A stretch of DNA of 64,000 bases from Clostridia bacterium (GTDB lineage Bacteria; Bacillota; Clostridia; Oscillospirales; Acutalibacteraceae). Location of the stretch: NCBI GenBank assembly GCA_017465825.1, contig JAFTVI010000012.1, positions 1-64,000 of the forward strand. Reading direction: 5' to 3'. Numbering within the stretch: position 1 is the stretch's first letter; each line of letters begins with the position of its first letter. The notes beneath the pieces are model-generated. The model was not told the origin of the DNA, searched no databases, and saw only the letters and a list, made by a program, of their open reading frames with translations. Positions 26,620-35,798 of the stretch are shown here, in pieces. The position numbers and the translations under genes were made by a program.

Positions 26620-28277
26620 CAGCTCATTCTCCCGTGTTCTACAGAATAAACATTGTCAGCAATACGCATAGTGGATTCTCGGTGTGAAACAAGAACCACT
26701 GTTTTTCCGTTTCTTTCTTCGTTAAGCGATTTTAATATGACAGCTTCGTTAAGACTGTCCAGATTGCTTGTGGGTTCATCAAGAAGCATAAGCGGTGCAT
26801 TATGCAAAAAAGCTCTTGCAAGACCAAGCCGCTGTCTTTCGCCGCCTGAAAGAGTATCGCCAAGCTCGCCTACGGGGGTGTCGTAACCTTGCGGTAAAGT
26901 CATTATAAAATCGTGAACAGATGCTTTTTTGCAGGCTTCAATGATTTCTTCATCTGTTGCACCAAGCTTTGCAATGAGAAGATTGTTTCTGATACTGTCG
27001 TGGAAAAGGTGGGTTTCCTGAGTGACGAAGCTTTCTTCATCCCTGAGACTTTCAGTATTTATTTCATTTACGGACACACCTGACAGCTTTACATTACCTT
27101 GCTGAGTCTTCCAGAAACGCATAAAAAGTTTAAGAAGTGTGGACTTCCCGCTACCGCTTCTTCCCGAAATACCGATTATTGAATTTTGAGGAATCCGGAC
27201 CGAAATATCGGATAGTATTGTTTCTGCACCGTAAGAAAATGTAACATTTTCAGCTTCAGCGCCACAGAATACAATATCGTTTTTATCCGTGATTTCTTCC
27301 GTTACGGGTTCTTCTTCAAGAATATCGAGCACTCTGTTGCCTGCGGCAAATGTATTCTGCAATGTGCTGCCGAGATTCGCAAGTGCAACGCACGGACCGA
27401 AGGAACTCATAAGCGCAACAACAGGAATCAGCACCGATGTAAAACTGAGCTTGCCATTGATGCACATAACGGAAGCCGTAAACAGCATTGTAAGGTCAAA
27501 AACGAGAATTAAGGTGTTTGTAACAGCCATATTCTTGCCTGATGTTTTCTTCATTTTCTCTTCATCTTTTGAAAGTTCATCGGTTTTTCTGTTCATTTCA
27601 TCGAGCCGTTTTTTACTTGCCGAGTATTGTATGGTTTCATTAAGACCTCTCAGACTGTCAAGAACAAATCCGCTCAGATTTCCTGATTTTGTTCTGAATC
27701 TGATGCCGTCATCACCGCTGAGCTTAGAGGTTGCAATGGGAATGATCACACCTACTGTGATGTATGCGGTGAGAGCTATAACACCGAGAATTACATCGAA
27801 ACTGCCGATAAATAAACACATTATCAGACAAAATAATGTTGCAATCAGTATGGGAGAAATCGTATGTGCATAAAAAACTTCAAGCAGTTCAATATCTGAG
27901 GTTATGACAGAAATAAGGTCACCTTTATCCTTGCCTTCGAGCTTTGCGGGGCAAAGCCTTCTCAATGCTTTGAAAACCTTATCTCTGATAAGTGCAAGAA
28001 GCTTGAATGCAATATAGTGATTACAGGCCTGCTCTGCATAGCGGAGAATACCTCTTGCAAGTGCAAAGATGCAAACTGCGGCGAATACAATCCCAAGTGA
28101 TAAAGGTGTATTGAAGCCCAGCATATCGAGAATTGCATAACCGCCGAAAACTGTGATGAACGTGGCACAAAGATGACCGATAAGTCCCATAAGAACAGCA
28201 ATTATCATAAAGCCGGCAAGGGGTTTTACAAGTCCCACAAGTCGCAGCATAACTTTGAAGCCGCTTCGCTTTTTCAT
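26619..28277 (-). CDS. ABC transporter, fused permease-ATPase (CydC-like half)
   Basis: 552 residues: six transmembrane helices (about 1-300) and a C-terminal ATPase with Walker A GRSGSGKST near 370, signature LSGGE near 470 and Walker B LMLLDEPTSNLD. It is the exporter-fold type and forms the second half of a heterodimer with the neighbouring gene, which it overlaps by 4 nt. Similar pairs include CydDC (thiol/heme-linked) and IrtAB/YbtPQ (ferric siderophore uptake through an exporter fold). The NEAT gene and operators in this operon favour an iron or heme substrate. Confidence 0.85.
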   Translation of the reverse strand: MKKRSGFKVMLRLVGLVKPLAGFMIIAVLMGLIGHLCATFITVFGGYAILDMLGFNTPLSLGIVFAAVCIFALARGILRYAEQACNHYIAFKLLALIRDKVFKALRRLCPAKLEGKDKGDLISVITSDIELLEVFYAHTISPILIATLFCLIMCLFIGSFDVILGVIALTAYITVGVIIPIATSKLSGDDGIRFRTKSGNLSGFVLDSLRGLNETIQYSASKKRLDEMNRKTDELSKDEEKMKKTSGKNMAVTNTLILVFDLTMLFTASVMCINGKLSFTSVLIPVVALMSSFGPCVALANLGSTLQNTFAAGNRVLDILEEEPVTEEITDKNDIVFCGAEAENVTFSYGAETILSDISVRIPQNSIIGISGRSGSGKSTLLKLFMRFWKTQQGNVKLSGVSVNEINTESLRDEESFVTQETHLFHDSIRNNLLIAKLGATDEEIIEACKKASVHDFIMTLPQGYDTPVGELGDTLSGGERQRLGLARAFLHNAPLMLLDEPTSNLDSLNEAVILKSLNEERNGKTVVLVSHRESTMRIADNVYSVEHGRMS

Positions 28278-30016
28278 ACTTTTGCACCATCCTTTCCGTA
28301 GTTTTCAAGGTATTGCTGTGCTGTCCATAATTCTTTGTAGACACCGTCTGTTTCAATAAGCTCTTTGTGCGTGCCCATTCCGGCAATTTTACCGCTGTCC
28401 ATTACATAAATTACATCCGAATTTACAACATTTGCAAGACGATGTGAAATGAGTATAACCGTTTTACTTTTTGCAATTTCGTGAATTTCGCTCATAATGT
28501 CGTTTTCACTTTCGACATCAATATTTGACGTGGCTTCATCAAAGATATAAACATCGCTGTTGTGAAGCAGAGCCCTTGCAAGAGCCAGCCGCTGACACTG
28601 ACCGCCTGAAAGGTTTGATGCTTTTTCATTAAGATATGTGTCAAGTCCATTTTCATTTGTCATAAAATCCTTAAGCTTTACTCTTTCAAGCGCCTGCCAC
28701 AGTTGTTCGTCGTCTGCGTCGGGATTGCCCATAAGCAGATTGTTGCGGACTGTGCCCTTGAACAGATAGCTTTGATGACTTATATATGTGAATTTTTTCA
28801 TAAGGCTTTCTTCTGAGATATCCGAAAGATTTACTCCGCCTATTGTGACATTACCTCTGTAGCCTTTGTTCCTACCCATAAGAATTGCTGCGATTGTGGA
28901 TTTTCCGCATCCGCTTTCACCTACTATGGAAATGAATTTTCCTGCGTCAAAAACCATATTTATGTTGTGTAAAATCTCTCTTTCCCCGTCGTATGAAAAG
29001 CAAAGATCTTTGCATTCTGTTTTACAGTTTTCGGGGCATTCGGTTTTTCCTGTACAGGCAGTTTCGGGCAGGTCAAGCAGACGGAAAATCTTATCACTTG
29101 CCGCCATACCGTTCATCGCGATATGGAAGAATGAACCGAGCTGACGCATAGGAATAAAGAAATCAGCCGCAAGAAGAATAATGAGTAATGCACCGGCAAG
29201 GTCAACGTTTCCCTTTGAAAATTGTGTAGCTGCCATAATTACACCGAGAGCCGCACCGCCATAAGCGATAAGGTCCATTATTGTAATTGAATTGAGCTGC
29301 ATAGTCAGCACTTTCATTGTGATTTTTCTGAATTTTTCGGATTCAGCATTCATTTCATCATTTTTGAAATTATCTGATTTGTAGATTTTGAGGGTTGTAA
29401 GTCCCTGTAAATTTTCAAGGAATGTGTCACCAAGAGCCGTGTACTGCCCCCAATATTTTGAAAGCAGTTTTTTCGCCCAGGTCTGCACTGCGGCAATTGA
29501 AACGGGAATCAGCGGTACGCAGATAAGCAGAACAATCGCCGAGGGAAAATTTATGAATGAAAGATAAATGAACAGTGTAAGAGGTGCAAGCATTGCATAG
29601 AAGAATTGAGGAAGATAAGCGCCAAAGTATGTTTCGAGCTGGTCACAGCCTTCAACAGCCACCTGCACAACCTCGGAGGTTTTGACCTGTTCATTGTAAG
29701 ATGCACCGAGCTTTAAGAGCTTTTTATATATTTTTTCACGTAGCGTTTTTTTGACCGTTTTTGATGACAGATATCCCATTCTTGAAGTACACATTGTACA
29801 TATAAAACGGATAAGAACCGCACATACTGCAATTCCTGCCGTTACTGCAACCGATTTTACGTCTGCAGTGCCGTTGTAAATGTCACTGAGGAATTTTGTT
29901 ATGCTTGTCATCATTGTGATGTTTGCCGCAAGGGAACACCATTGAGAAATAACATTGCCTGCTATGTATTTTTTACTTTCGCTGACTGTTCCTATCAGCC
30001 GTTTATCAATCATCAT
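28274..30016 (-). CDS. ABC transporter, fused permease-ATPase (CydD-like half)
   Basis: 580 residues with an N-terminal six-helix membrane domain and an ATPase domain with Walker A GESGCGKST near 370, signature LSGGQ near 475 and Walker B VYIFDEATSNID. It follows the NEAT gene by 3 bp and overlaps the CydC-like half, so the two subunits are made together. The H-loop region ILISHR is intact in this half and VLVSHR in the partner. Substrate is not determined by sequence; see the operon context. Confidence 0.85.
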   Translation of the reverse strand: MMIDKRLIGTVSESKKYIAGNVISQWCSLAANITMMTSITKFLSDIYNGTADVKSVAVTAGIAVCAVLIRFICTMCTSRMGYLSSKTVKKTLREKIYKKLLKLGASYNEQVKTSEVVQVAVEGCDQLETYFGAYLPQFFYAMLAPLTLFIYLSFINFPSAIVLLICVPLIPVSIAAVQTWAKKLLSKYWGQYTALGDTFLENLQGLTTLKIYKSDNFKNDEMNAESEKFRKITMKVLTMQLNSITIMDLIAYGGAALGVIMAATQFSKGNVDLAGALLIILLAADFFIPMRQLGSFFHIAMNGMAASDKIFRLLDLPETACTGKTECPENCKTECKDLCFSYDGEREILHNINMVFDAGKFISIVGESGCGKSTIAAILMGRNKGYRGNVTIGGVNLSDISEESLMKKFTYISHQSYLFKGTVRNNLLMGNPDADDEQLWQALERVKLKDFMTNENGLDTYLNEKASNLSGGQCQRLALARALLHNSDVYIFDEATSNIDVESENDIMSEIHEIAKSKTVILISHRLANVVNSDVIYVMDSGKIAGMGTHKELIETDGVYKELWTAQQYLENYGKDGAKV

Positions 30017-30019
30017 AAT

Positions 30020-30814
30020 TTATGCTCTTTTCTTTATAATCAGTATTACTATACCTGCAACAGCCCCAATCACAACCAAAACGATAACCGCAATTATCCA
30101 ACCCTTGTGAGAGTCATTATCGGTTTCCTCTACGGTTGTTTCATCTTCATAAACAGCGGTTTGTGCTTCTGTTACGGACTCTGTTACTGTTTCTGTGGTG
30201 ATTTCAGTTGTTATTTCTGTAGTTGTAACTGCTGTTGTGGGAGCAGTTGTTGTTACGGCTGCGGTTGTTGACTGTGTAGTGGTTTCAGCCGCTGTAGTTT
30301 CAGCAGTTGTTGTCTCCTGAACAGGTACAATATAATCGGAAGTTTCTGCAAGGGTAGAGTAGTCAACCTTTATTCTTGCGCCGATGTCTCTGTTTCCCAT
30401 TATTGCAATGTGCGGATTTACTTTAACATCTACATATTCGTCTGTGTGAGGAAGTACGAAATAAAAACCCGTCGGATTGCCATCGCTGTCGGTTGATTCA
30501 ACAACCGCATCGACATAGTTGCCGTTGCCGTCGGAAATGTAAAGCTCCTGTAAGCTTGCTGTTATGAGCATCATTGTCATTTTACCTGTTCTGATGTGCA
30601 TTGTATAAGTGCCGTTTTCTGCAACGATATAAGCAGTTTCTTCGAGTGCATCCGCCGCCATTGATTCTCTGTCATCTTCGGAATGCCAGAGATGAACGCT
30701 TACCGTGTATGTGCCGTCAGTGATTTCCTGCGAAGCAAATGACGAAAATGAACATAATGCTATTGCAAACGCGATAAGCAGAAATGATACGATGTTTTTT
30801 GAAATTTTTCTCAT
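30020..30814 (-). CDS. Cell-surface NEAT-domain protein, heme/iron-uptake type
   Basis: 264 residues: signal peptide (about 1-28, ends SSFAS), one NEAT-like domain at about 30-150 (DGTYTVSVHLWHSEDDRESMA, AYIVAENGTYTMHI, YFVLPHTDEYVDVKV, IGARIKVDYSTL), a long Thr-rich spacer (about 160-225) of wall-spanning type, a transmembrane helix and a short basic tail KKRA. The protein is thus anchored in the membrane and reaches through the wall. The usual heme-coordinating Y-x-x-x-Y pair of NEAT domains is not seen; the equivalent stretch reads VNPHIAIMGNRD, offering His and Met instead. GGAGG precedes the ATG. First gene of the operon. Confidence 0.82.
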   Translation of the reverse strand: MRKISKNIVSFLLIAFAIALCSFSSFASQEITDGTYTVSVHLWHSEDDRESMAADALEETAYIVAENGTYTMHIRTGKMTMMLITASLQELYISDGNGNYVDAVVESTDSDGNPTGFYFVLPHTDEYVDVKVNPHIAIMGNRDIGARIKVDYSTLAETSDYIVPVQETTTAETTAAETTTQSTTAAVTTTAPTTAVTTTEITTEITTETVTESVTEAQTAVYEDETTVEETDNDSHKGWIIAVIVLVVIGAVAGIVILIIKKRA

Positions 30815-30833
30815 AGTAAACCTCCGTGTGCAA

Positions 30834-30948
30834 GTTAGTGTTGGCTAACCTTTTTGGTAAAAAAATAAAATTACTTTGTGTTAGTTGTGGCTAACTTTAA
30901 AAATAAAAAATAAATGCAACTGTAAAAAACAAGTTAGCATTAACTAAC
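30834..30948. promoter_or_regulatory. Three GTTAG-N6-CTAAC operators upstream of the NEAT operon
   Basis: Exact half-sites GTTAG and CTAAC separated by six bases occur at 30834-30849 (spacer TGTTGG), 30880-30895 (TTGTGG) and 30933-30948 (CATTAA). Two sites share GGCTAAC. The third sits at the predicted transcription start, the second and first lie within the leader down to the NEAT ribosome-binding site. The pattern resembles DtxR/IdeR-family iron-regulator sites more than Fur boxes; the regulator is not in the window. Confidence 0.75.
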
Positions 30949-30952
30949 CTAT

Positions 30953-30982
30953 ATAATATCATAACGTTCTTTGTTTTGTCAA
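30953..30982 (-). promoter_or_regulatory. Promoter of the NEAT operon
   Basis: Minus-strand TTGACA (30977-30982), 18-bp spacer, TATTAT (30953-30958), immediately upstream of operator 3. Confidence 0.7.
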
Positions 30983-31153
30983 GAGTTAAATGGATTAATT
31001 TTACAAATTAAAAGTAAGGAAAGACTGAAAATTTTCAGACGGACATATTATGCAGAGGATATAAATATGTTGTGCTTTTTTTGCAGCTTTGGACATAATT
31101 CATAAAATGTGTGTTTTTATCAAAATAAATACTGTTAATATGCCTTATGACTG

Positions 31154-31182
31154 TTGAAATTTAATTTTATTTCAATTATAAT
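31154..31182 (+). promoter_or_regulatory. Promoter of the GH2 gene with embedded palindrome
   Basis: TTGAAA (31154-31159), 17 bp, TATAAT (31177-31182). The -35 and spacer form the inverted repeat TTGAAAT (31154-31160) / ATTTCAA (31169-31175), a candidate repressor site. No regulator gene adjoins. Confidence 0.65.
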
Positions 31183-31212
31183 ATATATAAATGTAAATTT
31201 ATGGAGGTTGCT

Positions 31213-33498
31213 ATGAGAAATATTAAAGTTATCAACGCCGGTTGGCTTTTCTCCAAGGATGCAAAGGCTGCACCGTCTGCAATTCCCGCAGATTGGTCTG
31301 CTATTGATCTGCCTTACACCTGGAACGGCAAAGACGGTCAGGACGGCGGCAACGACTATTACAGAGGCACTTGCTGGTTTGTAAAAGCGATAAAAGCTGA
31401 CGAGCTTCCCGAGGATAAGGTAAAATATCTTCAGTTTGACGGCGTAAATTCATCCTGTGAGGTTTTCTGGAACGGCAAGAGCATTACAAAGCACGACGGC
31501 GGTTATTCCACTTTCAGAGCGAAAATAAATGAAGTAAAGGATGAAAATATCCTCGCTGTTGCGGTTGATAATTCCCCTAACGACAGAGTTTATCCCCAGA
31601 ATGCGGACTTTACCTTCTACGGCGGTATTTACCGTGATGTAAAGGTTATCGGTGTGCCCGAAAATCACTTTGACCTTGATTATTACGGCTCACCCTCTAT
31701 TATGGTCACACCTAAAATCAACGGCACTTCTGCAGATGTTGAAATCAAGACGTTTATTGAAGATGACGATAACTGTAAGGTTAAATATGAGATTATCGCT
31801 GACGGTGAGGTTATCGCAACTCAGGAAAAGGACGGCGACGACGAGGCTGTTATCACAATTGAGAACGTTCACCTCTGGCACGGCAGAAAAGATCCCTATC
31901 TTTACACAGCAAAGGCAACGCTTATCGTGGACGGCGAGGAAGTTGATGAAATTTCTACACGTTTCGGTTGCCGCACGTTTAAAATCGACCCCGAAAAGGG
32001 CTTTATTCTCAACGGCGAAGAGTATCCACTGAGAGGTGTTTCCCGTCATCAGGACAGACCTGACATCGGTAACGCTCTTCTTCCCGAGCATCACAAAGAG
32101 GATATCGACCTTATTCTTGAAGTAGGCGCAACAACAATTCGTCTTGCTCACTATCAGCATTCACAGGTTTTCTATGACCTTTGCGATGAAACAGGTCTCG
32201 TTCTCTGGGCAGAAATTCCCTATATTTCAAAGCATATGCCAAACGGCTACGACAACACGGTTTCGCAGATGAAAGAGCTTGTGGTGCAGAATTACAATCA
32301 CCCCTCAATCGTTGTATGGGGACTTTCAAATGAAATCACAATCGCAGGTGCGGCTGATCCCGACCTTATCAGAAACCACAAAAAGCTCAATGATATGTGT
32401 CATAAGATGGATAAAACCCGTCCCACCACGATAGCGTCCGTTACAATGTGCCCCATTGATGCAGAGTATGTCCACATCAGTGACATTCTTTCATACAACC
32501 ACTATTTTGGCTGGTACGGCGGCACAACCGATATGAACGGCCCCTGGTTTGACGATTTCCATAAGAAATATCCCAACAAGCCTATCGGTATCAGCGAATA
32601 CGGCTGTGAAGCGCTTGACTGGCACACTTCAACACCCACACAGGGCGACTATACCGAGGAATATCAGGCATATTACCACGAGGAGCTTATCAAGCAGATT
32701 GCTGAAAGACCTTATCTCTGGGCAACTCACGTGTGGAATATGTTTGACTTTGCCGCTGATGCCCGTGCAGAGGGCGGCGAAAACGGTATGAACCATAAGG
32801 GACTTGTCACTTTTGACAGAAAGTATAAGAAGGATTCCTTCTACGCATACAAAGCCTGGCTCAATCCCGAACCGATGATTCACCTGTGTGCAAAGCGTTA
32901 TATCGACAGAGTAGAGGATGTAACAAAGGTTACCGTATATTCAAACTGCAACGAAGTTGAGCTTTTTGCAAACGGCGTAAGCGTAGGCAAGCAGACGAAG
33001 GGCAAATATCCTTTCTTCTATTTTGAGGTTAAGAACGAGGGTGAAACTACTCTCGTTGCCAAAGCAGGGGAGCTTGAGGATACATCAACCATCCGCAAGG
33101 TTGACACTCCCAACGAGGCTTACATAATGAAAGAAGAGGGCGAAGTTATCAACTGGTTTGATATCACTATGCCCGACGGATATTTCTCTATCAACGATAC
33201 TATCGGCGATATTATGTCCACCTTCGGCGGTAAAATTGCTTTTGTGAAAATACTGCTTAAGCTCAAGAGTGCATTCTCCGGCGGCGATAAGAAAGAAAAG
33301 TCCGGTGATAAGAAAAAAGGCGGCGGACTTGAGGTTGCAGGCTTCCAGCTCAGTCTTGGTATGATCAAGAACGTTTACGGACTTGCAGCAGGCTTTACCG
33401 TAAAGCGCGTGTTCTCAATGCTCGGCGGTAAGTTCACAAAAGAGCAGATTCTCGAAATCAATAAACTGCTCAATAAGGTTAAAAAAACCAAGAAATAA
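31213..33498 (+). CDS. Glycoside hydrolase family 2 (beta-galactosidase/glucuronidase type) with lysine-rich tail
   Basis: Cytoplasmic retaining glycosidase, 761 residues. N-terminal jelly-roll (DLPYTWNG, YRGTCWF), immunoglobulin-like domain, then the TIM barrel with acid/base Glu in VVWGLSNEI near 370 and nucleophile Glu in GISEYGCEA near 457. The protein lacks a signal peptide. The last 110 residues are unusual: an ordinary GH2 ending (FDITMPDGYFSINDTIGDIM) is followed by hydrophobic helices and a Lys/Gly-rich stretch DKKEKSGDKKKGGG. The ATG at 31213 follows GGAGG; the ATG at 31201 overlaps that site. Substrate not determinable. Confidence 0.9.
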   Translation: MRNIKVINAGWLFSKDAKAAPSAIPADWSAIDLPYTWNGKDGQDGGNDYYRGTCWFVKAIKADELPEDKVKYLQFDGVNSSCEVFWNGKSITKHDGGYSTFRAKINEVKDENILAVAVDNSPNDRVYPQNADFTFYGGIYRDVKVIGVPENHFDLDYYGSPSIMVTPKINGTSADVEIKTFIEDDDNCKVKYEIIADGEVIATQEKDGDDEAVITIENVHLWHGRKDPYLYTAKATLIVDGEEVDEISTRFGCRTFKIDPEKGFILNGEEYPLRGVSRHQDRPDIGNALLPEHHKEDIDLILEVGATTIRLAHYQHSQVFYDLCDETGLVLWAEIPYISKHMPNGYDNTVSQMKELVVQNYNHPSIVVWGLSNEITIAGAADPDLIRNHKKLNDMCHKMDKTRPTTIASVTMCPIDAEYVHISDILSYNHYFGWYGGTTDMNGPWFDDFHKKYPNKPIGISEYGCEALDWHTSTPTQGDYTEEYQAYYHEELIKQIAERPYLWATHVWNMFDFAADARAEGGENGMNHKGLVTFDRKYKKDSFYAYKAWLNPEPMIHLCAKRYIDRVEDVTKVTVYSNCNEVELFANGVSVGKQTKGKYPFFYFEVKNEGETTLVAKAGELEDTSTIRKVDTPNEAYIMKEEGEVINWFDITMPDGYFSINDTIGDIMSTFGGKIAFVKILLKLKSAFSGGDKKEKSGDKKKGGGLEVAGFQLSLGMIKNVYGLAAGFTVKRVFSMLGGKFTKEQILEINKLLNKVKKTKK

Positions 33499-33515
33499 AG
33501 AAAGGCTGTGTAAAT

Positions 33516-34508
33516 ATGAGTATTTTATTTAAAACTGTTATTTCAGTTCTGCTTTCTCTTGTCAATGTTTTCACTGTTTCTGTTTTCGGAACCGTTGAAA
33601 GTAAGGATGCTTACAAAGTGCAGAACGAAGATGAGATTCTTCTTAACTTTGCCGCAATTTCAGACGTTCATATGACAGACGGATTTGCACACGCACAGAT
33701 GCTTAAATGCGGTCTGGCTGATATGGAAAATGCTCAGAATGAGCTTGATGCACTTGTCCTTGCAGGTGATATTACAGACCACGGTCTTGTTGAAGAATAT
33801 GAAAATCTGCAGAAGGCATTTGAATCCTTTTCACCGGCAAAAGAAATTCTTATGGCTGTCGGTAATCACGATACCTGGACAGATGATAATGACAGATACG
33901 AGCCTGCAAAAGAAAACTTTGTGAAATATTCAAAGGAAATAACAGGCAGAGAGCTTACTCAATGTTATTATTCAACTGAGATCAACGGCTATTCGTTCAT
34001 TGTTATGGCGAGCGAAGGCACAAATGTTGCCGCTTATATCAGTGAAACACAGCTTGAATGGTTAAGAGCTGAGATGGATAAGGCTGCTGAAAAAGACCTG
34101 CCGATTTTCGTAATCTGTCATTGGCCTGTTGCACAGTCGCACGGTCTTCCCGAAACATTCGGTGAAGAAGAGCCAAGTATTCTTGACGGCAGCTTAGGTG
34201 AGCAGACTTACGCCGTTGAAGAAATCCTTAAGGATTATGAAAATGTGTTTATGATTTCAGGTCATATTCATAACGGTTTGTCAAATGCAGGTCAGTCAGA
34301 GCTTTACGGTTATTCTTCCGTTGAATCAGACGGTACGTTCCATTCAATCAATCTTCCGTCGTTTATGTATATGAGCAGTCGCGGCAGTATGTTAAGCGGT
34401 TGCGGTTACAGTATTGAAGTATACGAAGATGAAGTGGTTGTCCGTGCAAGAAGCTTTACATCAGGTATGTGGCAATCTGACTATGATGTAACTATTCCGA
34501 TAATGTAA
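33516..34508 (+). CDS. Secreted calcineurin-like metallophosphoesterase
   Basis: 330 residues with an N-terminal signal or anchor segment (about 5-25). All metal-binding blocks are present: AISDVHMTD near 50, LVLAGDITDHG near 85, VGNHDTW near 118, a single His in FVICHWPV near 206 and SGHIHNG near 250. Likely acts outside the membrane on a phosphoester. It begins 17 bp after the GH2 gene and probably shares its transcript. The substrate is unknown. Confidence 0.88.
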   Translation: MSILFKTVISVLLSLVNVFTVSVFGTVESKDAYKVQNEDEILLNFAAISDVHMTDGFAHAQMLKCGLADMENAQNELDALVLAGDITDHGLVEEYENLQKAFESFSPAKEILMAVGNHDTWTDDNDRYEPAKENFVKYSKEITGRELTQCYYSTEINGYSFIVMASEGTNVAAYISETQLEWLRAEMDKAAEKDLPIFVICHWPVAQSHGLPETFGEEEPSILDGSLGEQTYAVEEILKDYENVFMISGHIHNGLSNAGQSELYGYSSVESDGTFHSINLPSFMYMSSRGSMLSGCGYSIEVYEDEVVVRARSFTSGMWQSDYDVTIPIM

Positions 34509-34518
34509 TATTTGCAAA

Positions 34519-34633
34519 ATAAGAAAAAATCTTACGATTTATCAACCCCCTGCCCCCAATCTTGGGGGATTAAGGTGTTTCTTGATATAAGCAAATTACT
34601 CACAATGCGAGTAATTTCCTATATATTAAAAAA
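34519..34633. repeat. Type 2 dispersed repeat, copy 1
   Basis: About 115 bp matching 55563-55679 almost throughout. It contains a CCCCCTGCCCCC...GGGGG hairpin and the palindrome AAATTACTC/GAGTAATTT, and ends in TATATATTAAAAAA next to a terminator stem. Both copies lie between converging genes. Confidence 0.85.
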
Positions 34634-34660
34634 CAAGCCTATCGCGACTGATAGGCTTGT
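34633..34660 (-). terminator. Terminator of dnaG-rpoD
   Basis: ACAAGCCTATC / GATAGGCTTGT 11-bp stem with a 6-nt loop, followed on the minus strand by TTTTTTAATA. It lies 16 bp past the rpoD stop codon. Confidence 0.88.
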
Positions 34661-34675
34661 AGTATTTTGTATTAA

Positions 34676-35776
34676 TCAATCAATAAAATCCTTAAGCTTT
34701 TTGCTTCTCTGTGGGTGGCGGAGCTTACGGAGTGCTTTCGCCTCAATCTGTCTGATACGCTCTCTTGTAACGTTGAACTCTGCGCCAACTTCTTCAAGAG
34801 TTTTGGGGTGTCCGTCGTCAAGACCGAAACGCAGAGTAAGCACCTTTGCCTCTCTGGGAGTAAGTGTTTTAAGCACGGAGTTGAGTGCCTCCTTGAGCAG
34901 GGACTGCGATGCCGCATCAGCAGGTGCAAGTGCATCTTCATCGGGAATGAAATCGCCGAGATGGCTGTCTTCTTCCTCACCGATAGGAGTTTCAAGTGAA
35001 ACAGGCTCCTGTGCAACTCTTAAAATCTCGCGGACCTTATCTACCGACATACCGAGCTCTGCGGCAATCTCTTCGGGAGTAGGCTCTCGTCCGTTTTTGT
35101 GGAGCAGGATGCTGTTTGTCTTCTTAACCTTGTTGATCGTTTCAACCATATGAACGGGAATACGGATAGTTCTTGCCTGATCCGCAATCGCTCTTGTGAT
35201 AGCCTGTCTTATCCACCAGGTAGCGTATGTTGAGAATTTGAAGCCCTTTGTATAATCGAACTTCTCAACAGCCTTGATAAGACCAAGGTTGCCCTCCTGA
35301 ATAAGGTCAAGGAACTGCATACCTCTGCCGCCGTAACGCTTTGCAATACTTACTACAAGACGGAGATTTGCCTCTTCAAGACGCTTTTTTGCCTCAATGT
35401 CGTTGTTAGCTATACGCATAGCAAGCTCGATTTCTTCTTCCGCTGTGAGAAGGGGCACTTTACCTATTTCTTTAAGATAAACCTTTACGGGGTCATCCAT
35501 AACGATGCCCTTTACATCGGAATCGTCAACATCAATTTCTGCATTTTTACCGATTTCGCTGTCAAAACCGATTGCATCAGAAGTAACATCACCCATATCG
35601 TCAACGATTTCGATGTTGTTTGTTTCGATTGCTTCATAGAGTTTTTCAAGCTCGTCAAGATCCTTGTCATCGAACTCAATGATTATGGAGTCGATTTCGT
35701 GCGATGTGAGCTTACCTTTCAGCTTGCCTTTTTCAATAAGTTTTTCAATAGCACTTCTCTTTTCATTTGCATCCAT
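34676..35776 (-). CDS. rpoD: Primary sigma factor SigA/RpoD
   Basis: Housekeeping sigma factor, 366 residues as in other Firmicutes. Region 1.1-like acidic N-terminus, region 1.2-2.4 with [39 protein letters not shown] and [17 protein letters not shown], region 3, and region 4.2 [28 protein letters not shown] precedes the ATG. It follows dnaG by 22 bp, the conserved dnaG-rpoD macromolecular-synthesis pair. The many TTGACA-17-TATAAT promoters in the window are its expected targets. Confidence 0.98.
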   Translation of the reverse strand: MDANEKRSAIEKLIEKGKLKGKLTSHEIDSIIIEFDDKDLDELEKLYEAIETNNIEIVDDMGDVTSDAIGFDSEIGKNAEIDVDDSDVKGIVMDDPVKVYLKEIGKVPLLTAEEEIELAMRIANNDIEAKKRLEEANLRLVVSIAKRYGGRGMQFLDLIQEGNLGLIKAVEKFDYTKGFKFSTYATWWIRQAITRAIADQARTIRIPVHMVETINKVKKTNSILLHKNGREPTPEEIAAELGMSVDKVREILRVAQEPVSLETPIGEEEDSHLGDFIPDEDALAPADAASQSLLKEALNSVLKTLTPREAKVLTLRFGLDDGHPKTLEEVGAEFNVTRERIRQIEAKALRKLRHPQRSKKLKDFID

Positions 35777-35798
35777 ATTTTAATCCTCCAAAAAATAA

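Larger units (their letters stand above)
30815..31212. other. Divergent control region between the NEAT operon and the GH2 gene
   Basis: 398 bp without a gene. The left part holds the NEAT promoter and three palindromic operators; the right part holds the GH2 promoter and its own palindrome. The middle (about 31010-31140) is AT-rich, with CGGACATATTATGCAGAGG and TTTTTTTGCAGC words but no recognisable feature. Confidence 0.6.
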
